Of a stretch of DNA of 64,000 nt, positions 17,194-25,547 are shown piece after piece. Made by a program: the position numbers and the translations under genes. This DNA is from Thiogranum sp963752745 (GTDB lineage: Bacteria > Pseudomonadota > Gammaproteobacteria > DSM-19610), in contig CAVWAK010000037.1 of assembly GCA_963752745.1 (NCBI GenBank), forward strand, positions 1 to 64,000, in the 5' to 3' direction. Every line of letters starts with the position of its first letter. Within the stretch, counting starts at the first letter, position 1. A model generated the notes under the pieces. That model was not told the origin of the DNA. It saw nothing but the letters and a program-made list of their open reading frames with translations, and searched no databases.

Positions 17194-17634
17194 ATGACTG
17201 ATACAGAAACTGATTTTCGTACTGCTTTCAAGGGGAGTTTCAGCGGCATTCTGCGCTGGGAGCAGCTAGACAAGTTCTGGCAACGTTTGCGTGAGGATGC
17301 GGCGGGAGACTGGTATTTGTACGCTGTTGGCGAGGTGCCGCCAACGGTTACAGTGAATAGCGAAGAAGTACTGCGCTTTATCGAAGAAGTTGACCTGCTG
17401 CTGCGCAGCGAGCACGGCGAAGATTACTGTGGCGTCGTCTACGTTGACGATACCGAGTCACCTAGTTTCGTGAAAATTTTTGATCCCAATAACCTGGGCG
17501 TTTCATGCGGCTATAGCGATAATCCACCATTACCTGGCTGGATTCTTTCCAAGCTGCGGCCAGCCGATCTGCAAGTGCAGACGCCGCTGCCGGGGAACCG
17601 GCGACGTTGGTGGCAGCGACTGTTTGCCAGTTGA
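17194..17634 (+). CDS. Conserved hypothetical protein in TetR operon
   Basis: A 146-residue acidic cytoplasmic protein, with the pattern FSGILRWEQLDKFWQRLRED near the N-terminus, a tyrosine-rich centre (GDWYLYAVGEVPPTVTV) and a basic C-terminal tail (GNRRRWWQRLFAS). No signal peptide or membrane helix is present. It begins 12 bp after the TetR stop behind GGGTAGAG, so it belongs to the same operon. I recognise no named domain. Confidence 0.75.
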   Translation: MTDTETDFRTAFKGSFSGILRWEQLDKFWQRLREDAAGDWYLYAVGEVPPTVTVNSEEVLRFIEEVDLLLRSEHGEDYCGVVYVDDTESPSFVKIFDPNNLGVSCGYSDNPPLPGWILSKLRPADLQVQTPLPGNRRRWWQRLFAS

Positions 17635-17643
17635 TCTTGTTAG

Positions 17644-18126
17644 TCATGCAATTGCCCTCATTAGAAAAAGCTCCCATGCAATCAGCAATCCATACACGCC
17701 GGCAAGCACCTCAAGCATGCGTTTGCCGCTCGTTACTCGCAGAATACGAAAGTGCGAGTGCATCAGCAGAAACAGCACGCCGGCCGCGGTGATGGCTACT
17801 TTTGTGATCACGAAGGGATGTGTGCCGAGCTCCAGCAGAGCCGCCATCAAGTGGTTGGCTTCGTAGGCGCCTTTGCTTAGCAGTGACAGCGTGAACAGGG
17901 CGTCCAGGCAGCTCAGGAACAGTACTAACAATCCGGTCATAACCAGTTTTGGCTCGTAGCGGTCCAGGTAGTAGCTGTGGTCGCTGCGACGTACCTGATG
18001 GCGGCGCCCACGACCCCGCATGCCGCAATAGGTCAGCGTTCGCAAGCTGTGGCGGCGGCGGTCTTCATCCTGGCGGCGTTCTGCCGGGCGGGTGGTCCCG
18101 GTAATGATTTGTTCCTGTGCAGACAT
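17644..18126 (-). CDS. Small membrane protein (DUF5658-like)
   Basis: A 160-residue protein with a basic, Arg/His-rich N-terminal half (RRQDEDRRRHSLRTL, then RGRGRRHQVRRSD) and three hydrophobic helices in the C-terminal half. The pattern SCLDALFTLSLLSKGAYEANHLM resembles the DUF5658 family. The chosen start, ATG 18126, avoids a weak 19-codon extension. It is convergent with the preceding gene with a 9-bp gap. The function is unknown. Confidence 0.7.
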   Translation of the reverse strand: MSAQEQIITGTTRPAERRQDEDRRRHSLRTLTYCGMRGRGRRHQVRRSDHSYYLDRYEPKLVMTGLLVLFLSCLDALFTLSLLSKGAYEANHLMAALLELGTHPFVITKVAITAAGVLFLLMHSHFRILRVTSGKRMLEVLAGVYGLLIAWELFLMRAIA

Positions 18127-18387
18127 AATCAATCCAGTTGTATGAATTGCCTGATACTCAGCAAATCGTGTGCCGTCGTGCAACTTGTCCGCTGAGTCAA
18201 TAGCTTAGCGCCACTGTGGTGGTTGAGATGAATAAAAACGTAAAATAATCCGACAGTTTTGATGGCTTCTTGCTCGGGGAGAGAAAAAAATAGATATAAC
18301 AATCATATGTATAATAGTTTCGTCGGCTCCGAGTGGCTAAGTGCTTGATTAAGCGTCCCGGCAACGGTGTCGAAAATAGTTACACGC

Positions 18388-19170
18388 TTACCGTGGTAGC
18401 CATGCGCGTCCGGCCGCTGTCCGGAACTCTTCCAGCGGGTGGCCATACAGCATTTCCAGCTGTTGGCTGGTGAGTACCTCGTCAATCGGGCCGTGGGCAA
18501 CCTGGCCGTCTCCCAGCAGTAGCAGGGCATGGTCTGCGACACGTGCAGCAAGGTTGATGTCGTGCAGGCTCATGAGCACTGACTGTTGCGCCTGTTTGCA
18601 ATTGGCAACCAGCTCGTCCAGCAAAGACAGGCGATGATGCAAGTCAAGATGATTGCTGGGTTCATCCAGTAGTAACAGTCTGGTCTGCTGGGTTAGCAGG
18701 GTAGCAATAGCTACGCGCTGGCGTTCTCCTCCCGAGAGCGTCTGGATATTACGAGCCTGCAGGTCTGTGAGTCCCAGCTGTTTGATTGCTGCCAGGGCAA
18801 CAGTCTGGTCGCTTGCGCTTTCCCATTGCCAGGCGTGCAGGTGAGGGTGGCGGCCCTGCATGACATGTTCGAGTACTGTGGCGGGGAAGCTGTCGGTCTG
18901 CATCTGGAACAGGATACCCAGCTGCCGGGCTACCTGGCGGCGACCCAGGCTGGATAGTGTCTCGCCATTCAAAAAGATCTGCCCCTGCCGGGCAGGCCGG
19001 AGTCCTGCGAGCGTGTGTAACAGGGTTGTCTTGCCGCTGCCGTTTCGGCCAAGTATGCACCAGCACTGACCGGCGGCAATGCGCAGGTTGAGATCGCGGG
19101 TAATCCGGGTTCCGCCGATTTCAATATCAAGATTACGGCATTCCAGCAGCGCAGCGGATGGCTTACTCAT
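18388..19170 (-). CDS. ABC transporter ATPase (BtuD/FecE type)
   Basis: A 260-residue ATPase that powers a FecCD-type importer. Walker A GRNGSGKTT, Q-loop LFQMQT, signature LSGGERQRVA, Walker B LLLLDEPSNHLD and the switch His (SLHDI) are all intact. It overlaps the permease gene by 8 bp. The family imports ferric siderophores, haem or cobalamin; which of these is not decided by the sequence. Confidence 0.92.
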   Translation of the reverse strand: MSKPSAALLECRNLDIEIGGTRITRDLNLRIAAGQCWCILGRNGSGKTTLLHTLAGLRPARQGQIFLNGETLSSLGRRQVARQLGILFQMQTDSFPATVLEHVMQGRHPHLHAWQWESASDQTVALAAIKQLGLTDLQARNIQTLSGGERQRVAIATLLTQQTRLLLLDEPSNHLDLHHRLSLLDELVANCKQAQQSVLMSLHDINLAARVADHALLLLGDGQVAHGPIDEVLTSQQLEMLYGHPLEEFRTAAGRAWLPR

Positions 19171-20140
19171 TGTTCAGTTGGCGGCTGCGGAACAGCAGAA
19201 GCAGAAACAGGGGGACGCCCAGCAAGGCAGTGAGTACGCCAACGGGCAAGTGACGCGGTTCGATAATCAGGCGCGATATAGCATCGGCGAGCAGCAGTAA
19301 TGTTCCTCCCAGCAAGGCCACGCCCGGTATCAGCAGGCGATGGTCACGTGCGCCAAGCAGGCGCAGCATGTGGGGTGCTATCAGGCCGATAAAGCCAATG
19401 TTTCCGGCCTGCGTGACAGCGCTTGCAGTTGCCAGCGACGCCAGCACGTAAATGGTGGTTCTCAGTCGGCCAACGGTTACACCCAGTGAGGCGGCCTGCA
19501 ACTCTCCGCGGGCCAGCAGGTTGAGGGACGGAGAGATGGCCAGTGTGACGGGTAACAGGAATAACAGTACCAGGCTGCCGATCAATGGAGTGCGCGAGAA
19601 ACCAAGGTCACCCATCAGCCAGAACAGCATGCCGTGCAGCTGGGTGCCAGGACTGATGGCCAGCAGCAGGCTGATAACAGCACCCCAGCCGGCTGCCAGT
19701 ACCACGCCCGTTAACAGCAGTCGGTTGGAGTCCCAGTTGCCGCGGCCATGGGCCAGGGTGAATACCAGCAAGGTGGACAACAGTGCGCCGGCAAATGCAC
19801 TGCCGCTAAGCATCATCCCGCTGGCGCCGGCCATGATAGCCAGCAGGGCGGCGACCGAAGCTCCTCCGGATACCCCCAGAATATAGGGGTCAGCGAGCGG
19901 GTTGCGCAGCAGCACCTGCATCAAGGCTCCTGCGATACCGAGCAGCGCGCCGGTAATGAATGCAGTGCTCATCCTGGGTATGCGCAGCTCCAGAAGTATC
20001 TGGTGATCGAGGCTATCCACTTGTTGCAGTGCTTCCAGTACGGCAATGTGGGCAGAGCCTGTGTTCAGGTTTAACCAGGCGCTGGCCAGACTGGCCAGCA
20101 CAAGCGCTAGCAGCAAGGGTAAAGGGCGCAGTTGAGGCAC
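19163..20140 (-). CDS. FecCD-family ABC permease (BtuC-like)
   Basis: A 325-residue inner-membrane permease with about ten hydrophobic helices and the FecCD motifs RIPRMSTAFITGALLGIAG, GVSGGASVAA and NIGFIGLIAPHMLRLLGARDH. It pairs with the ATPase downstream. No periplasmic binding protein and no outer-membrane receptor lie beside it, so the importer is incomplete in this window. It is transcribed after the HAD phosphatase with a 7-bp gap. Confidence 0.92.
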   Translation of the reverse strand: MPQLRPLPLLLALVLASLASAWLNLNTGSAHIAVLEALQQVDSLDHQILLELRIPRMSTAFITGALLGIAGALMQVLLRNPLADPYILGVSGGASVAALLAIMAGASGMMLSGSAFAGALLSTLLVFTLAHGRGNWDSNRLLLTGVVLAAGWGAVISLLLAISPGTQLHGMLFWLMGDLGFSRTPLIGSLVLLFLLPVTLAISPSLNLLARGELQAASLGVTVGRLRTTIYVLASLATASAVTQAGNIGFIGLIAPHMLRLLGARDHRLLIPGVALLGGTLLLLADAISRLIIEPRHLPVGVLTALLGVPLFLLLLFRSRQLNNE

Positions 20141-20147
20141 CGGTCGA

Positions 20148-20801
20148 TTACCGCAGGCTAATGACCGGCCAGCCGTTGGCCTGGGCGTGAGTTTTTAGTT
20201 TGTCGTCAGGGTCTACTGCAACCGGATGGTCGACGGCTTCGAGCAGTGGCAGGTCATTATGTGAGTCGCTGTAAAACCAGCTGCCATCTAACCGTTGGTC
20301 GTGGGCCTTCATCCAGGCGTGCAGGCGCTCTACTTTGCCGGACTGAAAACAGGGGGTGCCGTTCACGTTGCCCGTGTACTCACCATCGACGGTTTCCGGT
20401 TCAGTCGCCAGCAAGTGATTGATGCCATATCGTTTTGCAATCGGCGCGGTGATAAAGCTGTTGGTGGCGGTAATAATCAGTAACTCGTCACCGGCCTGGC
20501 GATGCTTGTCCAGCAGTTGGTGCGCCCTGGGCAAAAGAATGGGATCGATTTTTTCCTTCAGGTAGGTGTCTCTCCACGCTTCCAGTTTGGCGTTGGTATG
20601 ATTTTTCAGTGGTGCAAGCTGAAAACGCAAAAATTCATAAATATCCAGGGAACCGTCGAGATATTGGTCATAAAAGCGTCGATTTTCGGCTTCGTAGTGT
20701 TCTCCATCGACAATGCCGTGCTCAACCAGGAAGCAGCCCCAAAGATAGTCGCTGTCACCGTCCAGTAGCGTGTTATCCAGATCGAAAAGCGCCAACGCCA
20801 T
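20148..20801 (-). CDS. HAD-IB family phosphatase
   Basis: A 217-residue cytoplasmic hydrolase of the SerB-like HAD-IB group. Motif I is LALFDLDNTLLDGDSD with the nucleophilic Asp; motif II lies in LLIITATNSF and motif III in YSDSHNDLPLLEAV. Relatives act on phosphoserine, histidinol phosphate or phospholipid head groups; the substrate here is unknown. It lies first in an apparent operon with the ABC importer, which could be simple proximity. Confidence 0.88.
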   Translation of the reverse strand: MALALFDLDNTLLDGDSDYLWGCFLVEHGIVDGEHYEAENRRFYDQYLDGSLDIYEFLRFQLAPLKNHTNAKLEAWRDTYLKEKIDPILLPRAHQLLDKHRQAGDELLIITATNSFITAPIAKRYGINHLLATEPETVDGEYTGNVNGTPCFQSGKVERLHAWMKAHDQRLDGSWFYSDSHNDLPLLEAVDHPVAVDPDDKLKTHAQANGWPVISLR

Positions 20802-20869
20802 GATTTTCCAGTGCTATTAAATTGTCGCGAAAAGCGGCGGAAAGCCAGCTTAGTGATCTTGCCAAAAAA

Positions 20870-20895
20870 CGCAAATCAGCGTTTGCTGATTTGCG
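20870..20895. promoter_or_regulatory. 11-bp perfect hairpin upstream of rppH
   Basis: An inverted repeat with arms CGCAAATCAGC and GCTGATTTGCG and loop GTTT. It has no T-tract on either strand, and it lies between divergent genes, so it is not a terminator. A -10-like ACAATGG lies about 20 bp downstream. It could be an operator or an mRNA leader structure for rppH. Confidence 0.45.
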
Positions 20896-20956
20896 CCTGT
20901 CAGGTGCCTGTGTACAATGGTTTTATTACCAAACGAACAGGCAGTTGGGCTTGCAA

Positions 20957-21460
20957 GTGATTGATTCAGATGGCTATAGACCGAATGTCGGTATCATTTT
21001 GACTAACCGTCATGGTCAGCTCCTGTGGGCGCGCCGTATTCGTCAGGACGCCTGGCAGTTTCCCCAGGGCGGGATTAGGGCGAAGGAAACCCCCGAACAA
21101 GCCATGTACCGTGAGCTTGAGGAAGAAATTGGCCTGGAGTCCAGCCATGTGGAAATGCTCGGCTCTACGCGCGGCTGGTTGCGCTACCGTCTGCCAGAGC
21201 GTTTTATTCGCCGTCATCAACGGCCCGTTTGTGTTGGCCAGAAGCAAGTCTGGTTCATGCTCAGACTGGTGGGTGAAGAGCGCTTCGTACGACTTGATCT
21301 GAGTGACAAGCCCGAGTTTGATAACTGGCGCTGGGTAGACTACTGGCAACCGCTTCGCGAAGTTGTTGCCTTCAAACGTACAGTCTATAAAAAGGCGCTC
21401 AATGAGCTGGCCCCGCTACTGGTTTCCATGGGTGAGTCAACAAGTTCACCGGCACGCTGA
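20957..21460 (+). CDS. rppH: RNA 5'-pyrophosphohydrolase
   Basis: A 167-residue Nudix hydrolase that removes pyrophosphate from mRNA 5' ends and starts their decay. The N-terminus VIDSDGYRPNVGIIL matches the nearly invariant RppH start, so the GTG at 20957 is the start although the frame is open 45 codons further up. The Nudix box is GIRAKETPEQAMYRELEEEI then GL. It is followed by ptsP, the usual gammaproteobacterial order. Confidence 0.93.
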   Translation: MIDSDGYRPNVGIILTNRHGQLLWARRIRQDAWQFPQGGIRAKETPEQAMYRELEEEIGLESSHVEMLGSTRGWLRYRLPERFIRRHQRPVCVGQKQVWFMLRLVGEERFVRLDLSDKPEFDNWRWVDYWQPLREVVAFKRTVYKKALNELAPLLVSMGESTSSPAR

Positions 21461-21513
21461 ATACAGTCCGGGGACTAGCGTACCTCGTCACCCCAACCAA
21501 ACGGACCTGAGAC

Positions 21514-23778
21514 TTGCTTGATACCCTGCGCAGAATCATCCAGGAAGTGAATCGTGCGCCCGACTTATCCAGGGCGCTTGAGATTATCGTGTCGCGCGTC
21601 AAGCAGGCTATGGTCGTCGATGTGTGCTCGGTATACCTGAGTGATTATGAAGGCGAACAGCATGTGCTGATGGCAACAGATGGCTACGATCCAAAGGCCA
21701 TCGGCCAGGTGCGATTGCGGTTTGGCGAGGGGCTGGTCGGAGAGGTGGCGCGCCGCGAGGAGCCGATCAACCTTGAGGATGCGGCTGAACATCCGAGTTA
21801 CCGCTTCACTACCGGTATTGGTGAAGATGTTTTCCATGGTTTTCTTGGTGTACCGATTGTCCAGCACCGTATGGTGCTTGGCGTACTGGTGGTTCGGCAC
21901 CGCGACAAACGGCGATTTGCCGAGCAGGAGGATACGTTCCTGTTTACTCTGGCGGCGCAACTGGCGGGCGCAATCAGTCATGCCAGTGCCAGTGGCGATG
22001 TGGAACGTCTGCTACGTGAGCCGGATGAGACGCGCTATGCACTGAAGGGTGTTTCAGGGACGCCAGGTGCCGCCGTCGGACAGGCTCGTGTTGTTTATGC
22101 AGCGGCTGACCTGGAGGCGGTTCCCGACCGGCTGGCCGAGGATGTTAATTCCGAGATTGATCAGTTTCATGCAGCCGTCGCCGCTGTCGAGCGGGACATG
22201 CGCATGATGTCAGCACGCATGGTCGATTCCCTTCCTGCAGAAGACATCGCGCTTTTCGATGCATTAATCATGATCTTGCGCAGTGAAAACCTGGTCGATG
22301 GCACCGTCGACAGAATCCGTGAGGGTAATTGGGCGCCAGGCGCATTACGCAGCACGATTGCCGAGCACGTTAATGCTTTTGAGGACATGGAAGATCCCTA
22401 CTTGCGCGAGCGCGCCGGTGATGTGCGTGATCTCGGGCGTCGAATATTGCAGCGGCTGCAGAGTATTCACCCCACACCCCGGGTATTCGCGGATGGCACC
22501 ATACTGGTAGGCGACGAGGTGACTGCCAGCCAGCTGGCTGAAGTACCCGCTCATCAGCTTGTAGGTGTGGTGTCGGCACGTGGCTCAAGTGCATCGCATG
22601 TGGCCATTCTGGCGCGTGCGCTGGGTATTCCAGCTGTAATGGGCGTCGATGATCTGCCGGTCAGTCGACTGGAAGGCCAGCCGCTGGTTGTGGACGGCTA
22701 TCAGTCTCGGGTGTTTGTGCGGCCGTCCGTGGCCATTCGGCAGGAGTTTGAGCGCCTGCAGAAGGAAGAGGCAGAGCTTTCCAGGGAGTTGCAGCACCTT
22801 ATTGAACTGCCCTCCGAAACTCCCGACGGTGTTTCGGTACCGCTGTACGCGAACACCGGTTTGCTGACCGATATTACGCCATCTCTACGATGCGGCGCTG
22901 AAGGCGTCGGGCTCTATCGAACGGAGATACCGTTTATGATCCGTGATCGTTTTCCTGGGGAAGAGGAGCAACGGCGGACTTACCGGCAAGTGCTTGAGGC
23001 GTTTGCGCCAGCACCGGTGACTGTGCGGACACTGGATATTGGTGGCGATAAATCGTTGCCCTATTTTCCCGTGGTCGAAGAGAACCCTTTCCTTGGCTGG
23101 CGCGGTATACGGATATCGCTGGATCATCCGGAAATCTTTCTCACCCAGGTGCGAGCGATATTGCGTGCCAATGCCGATCTCAATAATTTGCAACTGCTTC
23201 TGCCCATGATCAGCGATGTTAAAGAAGTTGATGGTGCTTTGGGACTGATACGGCGAGCCTACGAAGAGTTGCGTGAAGAAGGCGAGCATCTGGCCTACCC
23301 GAAAATCGGTGTCATGATCGAAGTGCCATCGGCGGTGTATCAAGTGTCTGCAATGGCAAAACGTATCGACTTTTTCTCCATTGGCTCGAATGATCTCACG
23401 CAGTATTTGCTCGCGGTTGACCGCAATAACGCTCGTGTGGCCAACTTGTATGACGCGCTTCATCCTGCCGTATTGCGTGCCATCCGGCAGGTTGCCGATG
23501 AGGCTGACCAGGCCGGACGGCCAGTGAGTGTGTGTGGCGAAATGGCGGGTGATCCCGCAGCTGCGCTGTTACTGCTCGGCATGGGAATCAAGTCACTTAG
23601 TATGAGTGCGGCCAGTCTCTTGCGGGTTAAGTGGGCGATACGCAGTTTTACTGCCGAAGCCATGCGGGAATTACTTGAAGAGGTCTGGGAGCTCGAAGAT
23701 GCCGATGCCGTTCGAGCCTTGATGAACCGCAGTTTGGAAAACGCGGGTCTGGGTGGTCTGGTCCGGGCTGGCCGGTGA
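21514..23778 (+). CDS. ptsP: Phosphoenolpyruvate-protein phosphotransferase PtsP (EI-Ntr)
   Basis: A 754-residue first enzyme of the nitrogen phosphotransferase system. It has an N-terminal GAF domain (about 18-160), then the phospho-His domain with SARGSSASHVAILARALGI, then the PEP-binding barrel with GVGLYRTEIPFM and the catalytic Cys in VSVCGEMAGDP. It takes phosphate from PEP and passes it to NPr and EIIA-Ntr. The start is TTG 21514 (MLDTLRRIIQEVN), matching the family. It is 53 bp after rppH. Confidence 0.95.
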   Translation: MLDTLRRIIQEVNRAPDLSRALEIIVSRVKQAMVVDVCSVYLSDYEGEQHVLMATDGYDPKAIGQVRLRFGEGLVGEVARREEPINLEDAAEHPSYRFTTGIGEDVFHGFLGVPIVQHRMVLGVLVVRHRDKRRFAEQEDTFLFTLAAQLAGAISHASASGDVERLLREPDETRYALKGVSGTPGAAVGQARVVYAAADLEAVPDRLAEDVNSEIDQFHAAVAAVERDMRMMSARMVDSLPAEDIALFDALIMILRSENLVDGTVDRIREGNWAPGALRSTIAEHVNAFEDMEDPYLRERAGDVRDLGRRILQRLQSIHPTPRVFADGTILVGDEVTASQLAEVPAHQLVGVVSARGSSASHVAILARALGIPAVMGVDDLPVSRLEGQPLVVDGYQSRVFVRPSVAIRQEFERLQKEEAELSRELQHLIELPSETPDGVSVPLYANTGLLTDITPSLRCGAEGVGLYRTEIPFMIRDRFPGEEEQRRTYRQVLEAFAPAPVTVRTLDIGGDKSLPYFPVVEENPFLGWRGIRISLDHPEIFLTQVRAILRANADLNNLQLLLPMISDVKEVDGALGLIRRAYEELREEGEHLAYPKIGVMIEVPSAVYQVSAMAKRIDFFSIGSNDLTQYLLAVDRNNARVANLYDALHPAVLRAIRQVADEADQAGRPVSVCGEMAGDPAAALLLLGMGIKSLSMSAASLLRVKWAIRSFTAEAMRELLEEVWELEDADAVRALMNRSLENAGLGGLVRAGR

Positions 23779-23783
23779 TACTA

Positions 23784-23812
23784 TTGACAATGATAGTAAT
23801 TCTCATTAACAT
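23784..23812 (+). promoter_or_regulatory. bfd promoter with embedded Fur box
   Basis: -35 TTGACA (23784-23789), a 17-bp spacer, -10 TAACAT (23807-23812). The spacer holds TGATAGTAATTCTCA (23791-23805), which matches the Fur 7-1-7 consensus TGATAAT-N-ATTATCA at 12 of 14 positions. Fur bound here would block polymerase, so bfd should be made when iron is scarce. Confidence 0.8.
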
Positions 23813-23838
23813 TATGCCTCACAGTTCCAGGAGGCCTT

Positions 23839-24036
23839 ATGTACGTATGTATTTGTCGACAAGTGACCTGCGGTCAAATCCGTGCTGCAGCCAGCGAAGG
23901 GGTGGATAACGTGCGTGCTCTCAAAGAGCAGCTGGGTGTCGCCAGTCAGTGTGGCAAGTGCGCCGGGTGTGCGCGTGGAGTGCTGGAAGAAATCCATGGC
24001 TGCAAAGCATCCAGGGGCAGCGCCCAGTCATCCTGA
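23839..24036 (+). CDS. bfd: Bacterioferritin-associated ferredoxin
   Basis: A 65-residue [2Fe-2S] ferredoxin that gives electrons to bacterioferritin so stored iron can be released. The cluster cysteines are visible as CIC near the N-terminus and CGKCAGC further on. A Fur box and strong promoter precede it, and the ribosome site is AGGAGG. bfr follows about 230 bp later, an arrangement that ties storage to mobilisation. Confidence 0.95.
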   Translation: MYVCICRQVTCGQIRAAASEGVDNVRALKEQLGVASQCGKCAGCARGVLEEIHGCKASRGSAQSS

Positions 24037-24263
24037 AATTAATCTCAATGGTTCAAACTGCCACAGTGCAGGTAATGCCCGGTTTTTATCATTGTTATCC
24101 AGCAGTCGCTGTTCCCGGCGATTAACCGATTTATCAAAACATCACTGAAACGGGCGTTTTTCCTTGTTGGCTTAGGCCTTTGAAGGAGCGTTTAACTACG
24201 CTATATTTGTCCGCCACCTGACGGAGTTGGGTCCGTTTGCTTCTGAGTTCCGAGGATGAGTGT

Positions 24264-24728
24264 ATGAAAGGTGACAAAAAAGTTATCCAGTATCTGAATA
24301 AAGCCTTGAGGAATGAGCTGACGGCTATCAACCAGTACTTCCTTCACGCACGTATGTATGAAGACTGGGGTTTGACGAAACTCAACGAGAAGGAGTATCA
24401 CGAGTCCATCGATGAGATGAAGCACGCCGATGCGCTAATAAAGCGCACGCTGTTTCTCGAAGGACTGCCCAATCTCCAGGACCTGGGTAAACTGAAGATC
24501 GGCGAAAATACCGAAGAAATGCTGCGCTGTGATCTGGAGCTGGAGCTGGAAGCGGTGCCGTTGCTACGCGAAGCGATCGAATACAGCGAACAGGTCAAGG
24601 ACTATGCTTCTCGTGAACTTTTCGAGGATATCCTCGAAAGTGAGGAAGAGCATATTGATTGGCTTGAGACGCAGTTGGGCTTGATTGAGAAAGTCGGGTT
24701 GAAGAACTACCAGCAGTCGATGATGTAG
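24264..24728 (+). CDS. bfr: Bacterioferritin
   Basis: A 154-residue iron-storage subunit. Ferroxidase ligands are visible in RNELTAIN, DEMKHAD, LELEAVPL and SEEEHIDW, and the haem-ligand Met lies in EMKHAD. ATG 24264 is chosen over a TTG 9 codons upstream. The gap from bfd (about 230 bp) suggests its own promoter. It converges with the PepSY gene, whose apparent extended frame runs antisense through its end. Confidence 0.95.
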   Translation: MKGDKKVIQYLNKALRNELTAINQYFLHARMYEDWGLTKLNEKEYHESIDEMKHADALIKRTLFLEGLPNLQDLGKLKIGENTEEMLRCDLELELEAVPLLREAIEYSEQVKDYASRELFEDILESEEEHIDWLETQLGLIEKVGLKNYQQSMM

Positions 24729-24784
24729 CGCTGGCAAGAACGAATCAGGTGCCCTGGTTGTAGTGGATGCTGCGGCCGGGGTTT

Positions 24785-25547
24785 TTAACGCCGACGTTTC
24801 AGCCAGATCCATGTGCCGGACAGGGATAACAGGATCAACAGACACGGCGGATATATCGAATAGCCAGGGGCCGAAACTGCCAAAGAAGCGGCCACTGTGC
24901 AGGTCAAGAATGACGCGCTCGACCGGCAGGACTTCCGTTCGGAAATGCTGTTGCAATGATGTCTTGACCACGGCGTCCAATTCATTGGTGGCAACCCAGG
25001 AAACAGTTTCAGAATTTCCTCCCCAGCGTTTCCATTGAATAAAATCTGTATCGGGTTGGTAAATGTCGTGGCTGCCTCGTGCTACAAACTGACCATTAAC
25101 ATCAGTGCCTATGGCGTGTATACCCGCTGGCACACCATCCTTTGCCTGTAGTTGTTCGATTAATTCTCCGCGCGGTGTCAACAGCAGGATGGATTGACTG
25201 ACGGCAACAATGAGGAGTTCATCCCGGCAAACGGCGCCGACAAGTTGTTGGTAGGTGCCGTCGATCTCCTTGCGGTTCAGGTACAGGTGTTCACCCATCA
25301 ATGTGATATGGCGGTCGCCGCACGGAAAGCTCGGCAGTTCTCGTGGCGCCTCGATGCCGTACCAGTCCAGCACCCAGTCAGCTTTGACGTGTTGGCTGTC
25401 GTATTGAAAGTCCTCGGTATGGTTAAGCAGAATACCGGTGACAGCTATGATCAGCATAAACAGCGCCGCGCTGACACCCATATAGCGATGCCATACGTAG
25501 AAGGATTTAAGCTTGAAGCGCTGTTTTCTACGGTGCTGGCGGGACAT
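24785..25547 (-). CDS. PepSY-associated membrane protein, frame disrupted near C-terminus
   Basis: A protein of about 250 residues with an N-terminal transmembrane helix (WHRYMGVSAALFMLIIAVTG), a periplasmic domain of about 170 residues and a C-terminal helix. The expected last helix and basic tail (LLILLSLSGTWIWLKRRR) is in a different frame from the rest. The shift lies at about 24835-24848. Without it the protein continues 68 codons antisense to bfr with no sensible sequence. PepSY-TM relatives act in transmembrane electron transfer or iron uptake. The start is ATG 25547 behind AGGAAACAAG, overlapping the FMN-binding gene. Confidence 0.7.

Noticed and set aside
18240..18330. AT-rich stretch downstream of the ABC importer considered as a B12 riboswitch or Fur box
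   Set aside because: It lies downstream of the operon, and no riboswitch core or Fur consensus is present.
24564..24784. C-terminal extension of the PepSY protein antisense to bfr
   Set aside because: Translation is unlike the family; the true C-terminus is found in another frame ending at 24785.
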